DNA of 64,000 bases from Galaxea fascicularis (GCA_948470475.1 OX419335.1:42699025-42763024); one strand, 5' to 3'; positions 51,601-62,773 are shown, numbered from the stretch's first letter. A program made the numbers and translations. Notes: generated by a model from the letters alone, not told the origin.

Positions 51601-54600
51601 TGCTAACAATAAAACATTGTTACGTTTACCAATCCTCTCTGTCTGCATAACCATGATTGCCTCATTCTATTCAGACTTCCTAGTATTAAGTAGTAAGCTG
51701 CACGTCACATAGCAAAATTGGATGACTCGGTAAAATAGTAAAAGAGCCATTGAGTACAAAACGTTTACCATTGCCATCACCATCTCCATCTGAAACAGAC
51801 AAGACATCACTGTAAGAACATCACTGCCAATAATAAATCACTAGATCATGCAATCACTATATGTACTGCAAGTTGCAAATTGGTGACAAAACTTGAATCA
51901 CTGTAATTAAATCAGGGAAGCTAAAAATTGAGATATGCTGATTGCAATTTAATAATACAGAACAGAGGTCACAAAACTTGTTTTTGAGTTTCAGGCTAAA
52001 GCTATGGTAACATTATATGTTAAAAAAAGGTCACAACTTATTGAGAAATAATTGAGCATTTTTTGGATATCATTTCAAGGAAACCAACAAAACATTGTGG
52101 TAGTATCAATCTATCAAAGAATTGGTGTTTAAAAAATATAATTAAACCAATTTGAGGCTCCTTAACCTTCTATAAAGTCTCTTATATTGATCAAGAGCCT
52201 ATTTTCATCACTTATTTATAAGAAAACAAATGAAAACAGGATACTAGGCCTTAGGCCGCAGCTATATGAGTGATTTTTTGCTTCCAATGGTGATGCAATT
52301 TTTTCTAAATCTGTCCCGTCGCCAGCGTGTGGTGAAAATTATCATTGTGGCCACCCTTGTGCAAGTGCCGCAATGGCGACAGCCAAATAATCACAGAAAA
52401 AAAATTGAGAGAAATTGAATGAGTTCAACTTTTCACGACCAAATTAACAAACTTTGTCACTGGTGCAGCCACCCCCTCTGATCGCTAACCAAAGGATTAA
52501 AGGGCCCCACCTGTATTACAATTTGCAAATTCTACTTCAGGTAGGGCCTTCAAATTTTGTCAGTAAACTCCTTTGATTGGCAGATAAAGTTTACAATTCA
52601 TACAATTTCTGCATTCAAGGTTTTCTTAAGTTATTTGGCATCGGACTCCCATACAAACAGTCACTTCCGACAAGCTTGCCCAAGGCCCACATATAGCTGC
52701 ACTAACGTTTGGTCAGTTTAAAAATTTTCACAGTATTCATGAGGAAAAAACGCAATTTCACTGCCTTTGAGTGGTGACTTCTGAAGTGTAGTTGCCACAG
52801 TGTTTCTCACTTCAGAGATCACACACTGCATAAAAGAGAAGCGTCCCCCTTTCTTGAGTAAGCTGATTGAAAATATTTTCTTGCTTCTTGCCTTGAAGAC
52901 GACAGTGCACGCTGTCTGGGGCATAACTGATTTTAGTTGAATAATATTTAATTTGATAACAAAATTCATAAACTTAGAAGACTGTTTGGATCTTGCATTC
53001 TCTGAAATTCTGTACGTCAGAAATTAAAGCCCCATTTACACGAGCAATTTTTCCTTGACAAGTTTACTTGTCAATTTTTATTGCTTGTACAGATGATCAA
53101 CAAGTTTTCCTTTACAATTTTCCATTGACAAGGTTTCCTTGTTCATGTAGACACTCTTAAAGTAGGAATCCTTATTTCAAGAACACTGGTCTTGAAATAA
53201 GTAATGTTACTCTCATTTCAAGAACATAAAAGCTAGTTTTAAGCCACTAAGATCTTAAAAGAAATGTAGATCACAGAGATCTTAAAACAAGCGCCAACGT
53301 AATCTAATTTCAAGAAATTATTATCCTGTTACTAGAAGTTAAATTCTTATAAACGCCAGACCTCCAAATGCCAAAGGAAATGCCTTCATTTCCATCAGTG
53401 ATCATTGTACAAGTCCATGATATGACTGGAAATGTGAAACTTTATATAACATGGCATTATGTCAGAGAAAAGTTAATGAGAAAATGATAGAAACAGAAAC
53501 AAAATAACTGCAATTCGAAAGTTTAATTGTCAACAATAGCAACCAAATTTAGTTACAGTGTTGCACAAAATTACAAACTATAGCGGGGTAAAACATAATT
53601 CAAACAGTAACAACGAAATAACTACAGATCAAAACTAATTTCCCGTGCTTTTCTCTCACGTGCCTTGCAAAGGTGTTGGCTTTTTCAAACCTTTGGTCAC
53701 ATCCATCGATTCCACAAAACACGAAATAGTCTTTGTCATCATTGTGTCCCGTATTTATATGAGTTAACAAAAGATGTAGCAATATTGTTGAGAAGACACA
53801 GACATATAAATTTTCCACCATTCTCGCTTTTCCTGTCCAGTGACACTCTTTCGTAAACTTGAAGTTTATTACAACGTTTCTTATTGGGTTATGAAATCCG
53901 TCTCTTTCATTGGATGAAAGTGACACGTAACTGGGTCATGTGACACTGCAGTGCACGTTGCAAACCGTGTAGTCGCAAAGATGGAGGAAGACGAGGTGGT
54001 TGAGTTGTTGATGCAAGGATCGGTTACGGGCCTTTACAAGCAAAGAATGGTCGCACTTTTTAAAGAAGAAAGGTTTCCTTGCGGATCAGTGTCGCATTCT
54101 TAAAGGTATGTTCCTCAGCCATTCTGTTTTGACCGTGAATTCTCTGTTGAAGTGAAAGCATTCTTCCCACCAAAAATGGCGCTCATTACGCACTCATCTT
54201 TTACATCATAGTTTTCGAAAAAGCTTCGCTTGCAGAAACGTTAACTTCATAATTTTACGGAATTGAAGCTTCTCACTGCTTATATGTAATTGTTTTGGCT
54301 GTAATTGATGTGATTTTACACTCCAAATGTGATTTCATCCCGGTTGTTCACAGTCAGCATGAGATTTTTTCGTGTGTCAGTCAATTTATTTAAAGCTTTT
54401 GGTTTTGGTCACATCTGAGACGTCTTTTTTTTTTTCGGTCCTCAGGATTGGCAAGAATCGTTTTTTTTTTGGAGGGGAGGGGGAGAAGAAAGACTTATCT
54501 GAATTTTCATTATTTAGATCATTGTAATTTTTTTTTGTATAATTATTGTCCATCCCCTGCCCCCTACCCATTCAGTTTTGCGGGAAAAAAAACAAACAAG

Positions 54601-57483
54601 AGGGAGATGGGAAGTTTTAAAAGCATAATTAAGTCTCTATGAATGCCTCCATGAGAAAAAAGTCGTGAAAGTGACTGCACTGCTTTTGTGATTTTATGGT
54701 TTGTTTCATTGCATGTCAATATTTTCTGTATATTCCTCCTAACATACTAGACAATCAAGTGGATGGGAAAATGTTTATGAAATTGACACAATCAGACTTA
54801 ATGGACCTCTACCCTTCAGATTTTTTAGCAAGGCAGAAATTTTGAGACTTATACAAAATATCCTGTTGATTGGATGAGACTGATGAGATGAGAGGCAAGA
54901 ATATATTTTTACAGTGTTGGATAAACACCTTTAAATAATACAAACAACTTCTAGTTTAACATGATGTTAAACTAACAGACAATGGTCTGAGGTTTACAAG
55001 ATCAAGATAGCCATGTGAGTTAACATTCACATCTTTTATAAATCTTAAACCCTGAAAGATAATTTCCATACAAGGAGTAGAAAATGTTAAATATCTTTTT
55101 CTTATTTCTAGACCTCCTCTGGCCACTGGTCACCAAGAGGATCTTCAACCCCAGTGTCGAATGTGTCAACTTTGAGCCCTTGCAGCAGTTCATTTGACGA
55201 AGACTTGCCTTTCACACAGTCCATGTATGCCTCTAAGCTGGCTGATGGTAGTTCATTCTTACAAGAGTGTTAAATGGATTTTTCAAAGAAAGTAGATGGT
55301 GTGGTGTAAGAATAAAAACTGCCATAAATATACCGTTGAAATGCTTGGCAGAGGATTGTTATATACATGTATGCATGTAGATTTGATATGACTTTGGTGG
55401 TGGTGTAAAACAAACTTCTAAGCAAAATGAGCAATGTCAGTGCACAAAATATCAGTAGCTAACCAGTTGGACAAGTTCTTGTCACAATATATGTTGAAAA
55501 GTTTCTAATTTTACTTAGCTGACATGTTGTGTATTCATGTTTCTAAAGGTTTCAGTAAGGTTTTTTGCACTCTCAGATGCAAAGGAGGCAGTTTCATGAT
55601 TAAAAATGTTGTCAGTTTTATGATCAGTAAGAAAGTAGGCAACAAATTAACACAAACTAAGCTTGACATGAAGCAAATGTTTAGTTCCCAACTCTTATCA
55701 AAGAAAGTAGATAGTGTGGTGTAAGTAAAAAAAGAGTGCCATGAATATGCTGGTTAAATGCTTAATTAGCAGATGATTAGATATCTAATTACATGTATGC
55801 TCATACAAGTTGCAGCAGTATAAGAAACAGCAGTGTTATTATTGTGAAGTTTGTTGGAAAACGTTTAAGTAATACTAAGTAGTTAATATTTTGAATTTAA
55901 AACATGTTTTAGTTCCATGCCTGTATATCAAGTTATGGACATTTCCTTACTTTAAGGTAATCAGAGCTCATTTCATAAACGTAAAGCATTAGAAACAATT
56001 CTCTTAGTTCAAGATACTATTACTTGTTAACTGCATGTTTTTACTGCTTAAAACAAGAGGCAATTTCCTTGTTTCAAGACACTGGTTACTTGGTTTCATT
56101 AACTTAAAATAAGTACTAATTTCCTTATTTCAAGGAAATTTTTCTCCTTTATTTTGTACTTAGAATAAGAAATAAAGTTCCTGTTTCAAGAAGCCTGGTT
56201 CTTGTTTTGAGAATTTAGAGTTCTTGTCTTAAGCTTTGCAGTTTCTTATCTCAGGAACTTAAAACAAGATTTTTTAATCTTATTTTAAGGAAACTCACTT
56301 TAAGAGTGTAGACGATCAGCAAGTTTTCCTTGACAAGATAGTGGGCACTAAAAATCATTAATATCCTTGCCACATTTTCCTTGCTGTCCGTCTACACGAG
56401 CAAATTTCTGACTTGACAATTTTTCCTTGTCAAGGAAAAGCTAGCATGCCAGATTTTCCTTGACAAGGAAAATTTGTCCACTATTCCCCATCTACACGAG
56501 CAATTTTTCCTTGTCAACGCAAACTTGTCAAGGAAAAATTGCTCGTGTAAATGGGGCTTTATTCATGAAGCCAATAAATTTTTGGCACACAATCCACCAG
56601 AGAATATTAACTATTAGCGATAAGTTCTGCTATTGATGAATGTTTAGGATAATTAAGCGGAGCAACAAATGTTGAACCGTTTATCATTCGCTTTACATGT
56701 ACATCACTCCGACTATCGCCCACGAAAACACATCAGTTAAGTAATTCGACCTGTGATCAACGTACATGTACACTGGACCCCACGCAGATTAACTTTTCCG
56801 TCTAAATATAACTTTGTCACCACTGCACTAAAAGAAAACACAATTTACAATTCTTCGCATTTAAACGCCTACAGTTAGTTTTCCCGAAACGAAAAATCAT
56901 TAAGAATTTAAAAGCAAAGCGCGCAAAAATGCGCATAATTAAGCTTACTAACTCGGTCGCTTCGAAATCTGCTTAACTGCTGTTACATTTATATACAAGT
57001 GAGAGAAAAGGAACAGTGTGAAATTTTCCTAAATTTGTAAAATATCCCTACTAAATCCATTTTGAAAGACAAACGAAACTTTAGCTCCGATTAAAAAAAT
57101 ACAGTTGGACTATATAAGAACTTAAGTTAAAACTGACGGATTCTACGAAAGTTAGGTCTGAAGTCATAAAATTTTAAGCTTAGCATTTTCCCGAAATGAA
57201 AAACAAAAGCCGAGATAATATAGAACCTCTTTACAAGGATGAATAGCACAATACAGAAATTTTTAAAGAGCGATCAAAAATTTCCCAAGCCGCAAATTTC
57301 TAGCTCAAGACGTAGCGTATGTAATCAGGCCCAAGGACGAAATAGATGTCTAACCTAATGTTCACTATGCATAAATTTCTTGTGACATAACTATTAAGAA
57401 TAACAAGTGCAGGGCATATAATAGTGTAAAATGTCAGACTTACTTGCATCTCGGAATGCGTTTTCTTTCTGATTTAGTTCCAT
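45654..57483 (-). CDS. Stomatin C (SPFH/band 7 protein), 9 exons
   Basis: Seen, in transcript order: 57444-57483, 51769-51789, 51460-51566, 51168-51240, 49794-49876, 48312-48515, 47792-47847, 46289-46367, 45654-45851 (stop TGA), in frame throughout, 286 aa (human stomatin is 288). The N-terminus [10 protein letters not shown] leads, via a 21-bp exon encoding GDGDGN, to GGGSSESRG and the hydrophobic hairpin. C31, P48 and C88 fall one residue from human stomatin C30, P47 and C87, the two palmitoylated cysteines and the hairpin proline. The SPFH domain and the C-terminal [12 protein letters not shown] block are intact. C alone has the extra exon and a six-base longer second-exon equivalent. The start at 57483 is chosen by size match; the frame stays open upstream to 57642, so a longer N-terminus or another 5' exon is possible. 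Intron 1 (52-57 kb) holds a 3.5-kb transposon. Confidence 0.91.
46015..46053. repeat. Perfect 19-bp palindrome
   Basis: TTCGTCAGAGCGAATCCAA and its exact inverse are separated by a single A. GACGTTTCGAGTGCTAGCCC precedes it. In the last intron of stomatin C. Confidence 0.9.
46217..46255. mobile_element. Relic end of a GTGTGGTTCC-type transposon
   Basis: GTTCCAGAAAATATCCATAC (46219 on), a degraded C-run and GGAAGATCA match the right ends of the copies at 6486-7779 and 24972-25949. No partner end is seen. It lies about 33 bp inside the intron from the donor of the 46289-46367 exon. Confidence 0.7.
46477..46651. mobile_element. CAGGGGTTTCATTAGAAG-ended MITE, worn copy
   Basis: The left end matches the element at 11705-11881. 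The right end TTGCAACTCCTG is a degraded inverse. Flanks TGTCAC and CGTCAT agree at four of six bases. It lies between two stomatin C exons. Confidence 0.55.
47132..47270. repeat. Long inverted repeat of about 60-bp arms
   Basis: CTTAATAACCTCAACCG...CGTTACGGGAAAATCTCAAA on the left pairs with TTTGAGATTTTCCCGTAACG on the right, the arms running to AATACGGC/GTATTGACC. It lies in stomatin C, next to a GATTGGCTGAGAGAAGCGAA stretch at 46.8 kb. Confidence 0.8.
49002..49729. mobile_element. TTAA-flanked MITE, CCYTTKAAACC ends
   Basis: TTAA at 48998-49001 then CCTTTTAAACCTAAGA; the right end GGTTTCAAGGG is followed by TTAA at 49730-49733. The inverted ends are about 15 bp with mismatches. piggyBac-like or Kolobok-like (inference). 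Non-coding; its right end is 64 bp from stomatin C exon 49794-49876. Confidence 0.7.
52251..52705. mobile_element. TTAGGCCGCAGCTATATG-ended MITE
   Basis: Left TTAGGCCGCAGCTATATGAG and right the inverse of TTAGTGCAGCTATATGTG form ends of about 18 bp. No duplication was resolved. In stomatin C intron 1. Confidence 0.55.
53600..53926 (-). CDS. C2H2 zinc-finger fragment inside the 3.5-kb transposon
   Basis: Open frame of up to 108 aa. It contains one clear finger: C-x4-C in [11 protein letters not shown] followed by H-x4-H in ARHVREKHG. The residues before it ([12 protein letters not shown]) look like the end of an earlier finger linker, and the frame ends soon after the finger, so this is one exon or a fragment of a larger protein. 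The likely start is uncertain (53926 or an internal Met near 53815). It faces away from the plus-strand frame at 53981, 54 bp away. It could be captured host sequence or a piece of the element's own protein; I do not recognise the gene. Confidence 0.45.
   Translation of the reverse strand: MSLSSNERDGFHNPIRNVVINFKFTKECHWTGKARMVENLYVCVFSTILLHLLLTHINTGHNDDKDYFVFCGIDGCDQRFEKANTFARHVREKHGKLVLICSYFVVTV
53981..55274 (+). CDS. Putative two-exon small gene inside the 3.5-kb transposon
   Basis: A frame from ATG 53981 reads [20 protein letters not shown] and stays open for 40 codons to TAA at 54101; possible donors are AAAG|gtttcc (54072) and AAAG|gtatgt (54105). A second block, after a good acceptor at 55110-55111, reads [19 protein letters not shown], then [20 protein letters not shown] and a stop at 55272-55274. 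The Ser-rich acidic block looks coding, but the two pieces do not join in frame with the splice sites I see, so an exon is missing or the gene is broken. No known family is recognised. Confidence 0.35.
55285..55803 (+). repeat. Two diverged direct repeats of about 100 bp
   Basis: 55285-55384 and 55698-55803 share AAAGAAAGTAGAT, GTGTGGTGTAAG, ATGCTT and ATTACATGTATGC-like blocks in order, about 410 bp apart, inside the 3.5-kb transposon. Confidence 0.65.
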
Positions 57484-58351
57484 AAGGTCCACGCTGTAAT
57501 CCTTCCCGCTACAGAGGAACACAACTGTCACGTGATGAAAGCAGGTGTTCTCAATGAAGTGGAAGCCGAATAAATAAGATGTCGATATCACCTCGGCTGT
57601 TTGTAAGCAGACGATTACAGACGTAAAACCTTTTAAACACACGGAATTGTTCTCGTTTACTTTTCGAGTGGAGGAATAAATTTCTTCTCATGGGGGCATT
57701 CTCCCCCGGAAAATTTTGATTGCAGTTCCTCTGAAATGCCTGGAAACGCGTTTAAAATTATCAAACAGTAATGCTTAATTGCAAACTTTCAGAGCTAAAA
57801 GAACGATGCTTTTACAGTACAGAAAATGACAAACATTTCAATATTACCCGATGTTTACATTCACTATCATGGATTGAAATCTCCTACACTGTAGATGGTA
57901 CTAACCGGTATTAACCTTTAAATAAGAGAGGAATCCAACGATTTTCCCTCGACTGCATTCAACTCACGGAAGTAAACAGTATATCAGTTGGAATGGAAAT
58001 AACCAAAACAGTATAGACCTGACGGAAAAATAAAACTGAGGCAGTGGCTAATATTTACTGTATCTGAATCTTTGTTTAAGGATTCGGAATTTTTCTTTGT
58101 TTATGTGATCGATGAATTCGTTAGCAAAGTTAATTAGAGAAAGTTTGTCTGTTTTTTGTTATGACTGTTTACTATTGTCAGCTAGGTAACCAAGCAGGCG
58201 CAGATCCAGGATTTTGAAATGGGGGGTGAATTTTTGTAATAATGTAATAGAACCAAAGCCTGGTTGAGGTGTTTGAGGTCTGATAAGAAAAAAAAACGAA
58301 AGAAGGGGGCTCAGAAAAGGGGGGGGGGGGGGGGTGAAAATTCACCCATTT

Positions 58352-58449
58352 AACGTCGAACTTCACATGTGCCGAATCTAATGCAAATAAGAAACATCTG
58401 TTCTTTTCCCTCATTTGCATTAGATTCGGCCCATGTGAAGTTCGACGTT
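58352..58449. repeat. 37-bp fold-back with one mismatch
   Basis: Arms 58352/53-58388 and 58413-58449 (AACGTCGAACTTCACATG on) pair with a single mismatch across a 24-nt loop. Confidence 0.9.
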
Positions 58450-59243
58450 TGAACCGGCCATGTGTCGGAACCCATAAACTGCTGCAAGCTGGTCAGGCGT
58501 CCTGTGTAACTACTAAAGCTTTTTAGACCATGAGTATATAGAAGTCTTTCAAGAAGGCCGTCGGGTTAGTTCATCACGACTGCCTTTTGATCAATATAAG
58601 CCTCGCACACGGGGCATGCTTGCTCCTGGTAAATGAAAATGACAATGGAGATAAATGCGATGTTTCCTGGCGACTGGCGAAGCCACCACGTGCTTGTAGC
58701 TTCTGGCTCAACGCTGATCTTGGATCTTATTGTGTGAAGCAGTGGTAAAACGAAATACAGGAGACCACGTAGATGCCCGGCACCGTATATATTAGTTGGA
58801 ATGTTGACTGAAAAATAATCCTCATCTTTTGTGCCATCTCATGAAGGCCGGCGTGGTACTTTTAAAAGCGACAAAAGAAAGAGTAAAAGACTATTTTTAT
58901 GGAATTTTGTCGTAATATTCAACGTGATCCTCATCAGTCGTCGTGAATGTGAAATTGAGAAAAAATGGGAATCAACTGCGAGAATCTACGTTTTCACGTT
59001 CGCGTTTCGTGAGTACGCGGGAATATGATCAACAGCTGTCTCGGCATGAACCTCGATAAAATGAAACAACGCCGGGGAAATGAATATAAATCCAAGAAGT
59101 TTAGATGACCAAGGATAACTCATCCACTCCTAATGCTATAACTAGTGTGAATAATGGACAACATTTCTCACAGTACTCTGGGAGAGGTCTGTGACTAATG
59201 TTTGATTAACTCAACATTACTCAACTACAAATTGCTTACTTTA

Positions 59244-59630
59244 CAGGGGCACCCAACGTTAATTTTCGGAAAATATCTGTTCGAAAGACGATTTGAAATC
59301 TAGAATTTTCGGAACATTTGTTGTAAAATTTCTTGCTTGCCTTCCTCTCCAAGGATTTTCGAACATCTAAAAAATGGTATAATTGCCGCATTTTTACCCT
59401 AACGAGGTCACCTAGAATTTTCGGGAGCCTTATTTCTGGCTGAAAATTTCGAAAAGGTAAGTTTTGATCCCTATCATTTTCGGACCACTAAACTTTCAGC
59501 TAGGAAATCCGAACAGATGAAAAATTTTTAGGAGATAAAAATATGCCTATATCTACCGTTTAAATACTAAAATACGTTAAACAATGCTATGTTTAGTGGT
59601 TTTGAACTATATTCTCGTTGGGTGCCCCTG
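59244..59630. mobile_element. CAGGGGCACCCA-ended element, copy 2
   Basis: Left CAGGGGCACCCAACG, right CGTTGGGTGCCCCTG, flanked by ACTTTA at 59238-59243 and 59631-59636. 387 bp, non-coding. Interior blocks (AAATATCTGTTCG, TTTTCGG, TAAGAAATCCGAACAGAT-like) match the copy at 18540-18989. Confidence 0.9.
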
Positions 59631-62329
59631 ACTTTAGATCTAGTTCTCTTTCGTTTCTTCGCGATTCAACCTGTAGCACTTAGTTCGAGGAGGCCTGGTC
59701 GCCTATAAGCTTTATAATGAGTTTTTTTCTTTTGTCGGTTATCTTTCGCTACTCATTTTTTCCCTCAGTAATCCTTGTTTTGTATTTATTCTGAATTACT
59801 TTTGCGTGGCAAAATAAGTATGAAAAATGGTTTTCTTCTCGTTTCTTCTCCAGCAAGGTTTGAGCTTTCACATCCATGCCTTCTGTCCTAGGTTTAGGTG
59901 TGAAGTTGATTTCACTCCTTCCTGTTAAACATTTTGTTCATCCGCTGACCAGTGCCAATTTACAACCCAAATTATTATTAGGAGAACGGTTAAATAAAAC
60001 AAAAAAAACGTAAAGATACTGAAAAGATTAATGAAAGATAAATAGAAGAGGGGGAACTTGCTTGCAATAGTTTTGTCTGGGATAAACGAAACAGAGAGCA
60101 AATAACTATTTGTTTTGAAGAGGGTAATTACACTTATCAGTGAATCAATGCTGATCCGGCGACTGTTTTAAGACTTTAATGGGGGTACTCCTAAAACAGT
60201 GTACACTATACTAGGAGTTAAAAATAAATAAACAAATAAATAATAATTGTTTGTAAAAGAGAAAATTATTTCCACTTGGATTCTTGGATTTCCTTAGTGT
60301 CTCCTGAGCAGGCTGCATTACACTGTACTACTATTAAGAGGCTTGGGGTGTAACTAACCTTAAGCAATGTTAAGTTGGTATTGTTGGTTTTACCAAACAG
60401 GGTCCAAACCGAATACCACATAAAATATTGCACCAATGCTTTGAAGTTCTTCCTCTGTATCCAGGTAGAACTGGTAATAATATACTGGCATTCATCATCT
60501 TTTCAAAATTTTACTTGATTTCAGAACTCTTGTAATGGAGAAACAATTTGTTTGTTCATGAGTAATGTTTTTCAACATACAAACCAAAAAGCCAAAAGCA
60601 CTAAGAAACAAAATGCATTGCCAAAAAGGCAAAAAGGTTTGCAAGTGACTATTGCTTGTATGTGGGCCAATATATACATGGCTGGGAAATCCTGAAAAGT
60701 TTTAATGGTATTGGTATTTCATGAGCCACACTTGGCTCCTGCCAGTTGGTTTCACACATTTGCTCGGCCCTTCTAGCCTTTGTGCTACAAATACTGCCAA
60801 CGGCAAATGAAGGTTTTATTATTATGACAAATGCTAAGATTTAGTGATACAGGTATTTCTCCCTGGATAAGATTTCATGTTTGTTGAGAGAACAATAATT
60901 CTTCACAGCATTTCCATAGTCATAGGAATAAGCAGTTTTCAAGGTGTATATGATAAATTTCAGGGCCTTTTTTGTTAAATATTAATTTTGCATTTTTGCA
61001 ATAGTAAATTAAAAAAATCTACAGTCTATATTTTCATTGGTGTTAGAATTAAAACTGTACATGACAAGTTTCGAAAAATTCATTTGACACAAATGACAAC
61101 TTGCATCACCATCTTTGCATAAATCAATAATTATTTTTACCCAGAGCAATAATTTATTAGACATGTCTGTAACAAAAATAATGCTTTCCATTATTCCATA
61201 AGTTCATGGACCACATGAAAAGGACATCTTGGTGGCAAACTAAAGTAACATAAATCACTAAAATTTTATAGTTATTCAGATGGATGCTGGGAATGGCTTT
61301 TATGTGGACCAGACACTTAGCGCCAATTACATATAGCAGAGTATAATTTATTAATTGATTAGACATTACACAAGGACCATCAAACCAACCACTTATGGAT
61401 CGCAGAGCCATATTTGTAAATTTATGAAAAAAGAAATAGAAAAGTAATAACTCCCTGGTGAACTTCAGAACTATATGTAGTACTAAGTTTGATATCTCGG
61501 ATTCCAGGGGATACAAAAAATTGAAAAAGTATAAACAGGAATTGATGATAACTCCTAATCAACAAAACAAACTTCTTCGGATTCCTTTGAACTGATCAAA
61601 GAAGGCTTTAATACTCTGTTCAATTTAAATTGATGTTTGAGATAACTGCTGTCTCAGATAGTTGGGTTTTAGAGTGTTTTGAGATCAAAATTTGTAGATG
61701 TACTTTTCATTCAAGTACTTGTATAGGATCTCTATATCATCAGTTAAGCTTAAGCTTAATTAAAAGCTTCCGCACTCCAAAGCGTAGGCGAAAACGACAT
61801 GGAATCCTTGAACAGTATTTAAGATAAATTTGAAGACTTACCTGAATCAGTAATCGTATTCTTGAGTGCATAAATGATTAAAGCATAACTATTATACAAA
61901 TTTTGTGAAGCTTTGTTACTTCATTCGAAGAAAGAAATATACGTTCCACAGTTTAAGGGTGCTGTTCCCTAAATATATTTTCCAATGTACAAAAATAAGA
62001 TTATGCTGCATATGTTACAACTGAAAATAAATAGCGTATACTGCATATTGATTCAATAGTTTATATCGACGGACAAATAAATGAAAGGGAATGTCAAATA
62101 TTGCATCGTAAACATTGGATAGACATGTTATCTGACACGATTATATATTGAATTCTAGGCGAGCCTAATCTCTCTAGTCAGCCTATGGACCTACTATCTG
62201 TCTGTAAGTTGGAATATATTTTCACTAAATGACTCAAATTTGTGACAGCCAAAGTGACAACGATAGGGGTTTGAGTTTGATTTTATTGACACAGCTGAGG
62301 GACTTCGCGATTCGACGTGCACCACTCAC

Positions 62330-62429
62330 CTTCGTGAAGAAGTCCTCTCTTGTCACCTTTCGCTGACATTGGCCTATAGCCCTCGCCTACTGGACTTAGT
62401 TGCATGGCGGTTGAAGTGGAAGCAGCCAT
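62330..62429 (-). CDS. Putative first coding exon of an unrecognised minus-strand gene
   Basis: ATG at 62429 opens MAASTSTAMQLSPVGEGYRP and runs 33 codons plus one base to a good donor, GAAG|gtgagtgg (62328-62329). An upstream in-frame ATG at 62504 is possible. If not spliced, the frame stops at 62283-62285, where the TAA overlaps an AATAAA signal. No next exon was recognised below 62330. I do not recognise the protein. Confidence 0.4.
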
Positions 62430-62773
62430 CGACGATGACACCAACCTGAACCGATTTCTTTTCAAGACAAAAACATGATATTTCTCGCCCCAAGAACAAC
62501 TCACAACATTATGCGCAAGGTCTGGGCGAGAAGGGTGGTTTTACGGGTAGCTTGCGGGATCACTCGACAAATCCCGAAAAAACCCGAAACAGTAACTGAC
62601 TTATTATATTCAACTGTTCCTTACCCTAAAACAATGTCCTAAGATTTTTTCATTTACTTGCCAGATGGTAGCAAATTGCTTTAGCTCTCAATGTTTCCGT
62701 TTATAATTTTAGGTGATTTTGTGGAAATTGCTATAGCACGCCCTATCCCGCATGCGGTTGCTAAGACGGTTTG

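Larger units (their letters stand above)
53026..56560. mobile_element. 3.5-kb DNA transposon with perfect 40-bp inverted ends and gene-like cargo
   Basis: The first 40 bases (53026-53065, beginning AAAGCCCCATTTACACGAGC) are the exact inverse of 56521-56560. Direct ATT lies at 53023-53025 and 56561-56563. Both subterminal regions repeat TTTTCCTTGACAAG and TTTCAAGA motifs in opposite orientation for several hundred bases. Inside are a minus-strand C2H2 finger frame (53600-53926) and plus-strand gene-like exons (53981-54103, 55112-55270). No transposase domain is recognised, so it is probably non-autonomous. Perfect ends argue for recent movement. It sits in intron 1 of stomatin C. Confidence 0.85.
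57484..62329. other. Region upstream of stomatin C
   Basis: It should hold the stomatin C promoter. Seen: a poly-G repeat region (58195-58340), a strong fold-back (58352-58449) and a CAGGGGCACCCA element (59244-59630). No convincing exon of any gene is recognised; an open end TPKRRRKRHGILEQYLR near 61768-61821 (+) is unassigned. Confidence 0.55.

Noticed and set aside
61157..61516. 119-aa minus-strand open frame
   Set aside because: AT-rich, with no recognised domain and no splice sites that fit the nearby putative exon at 62330-62429.
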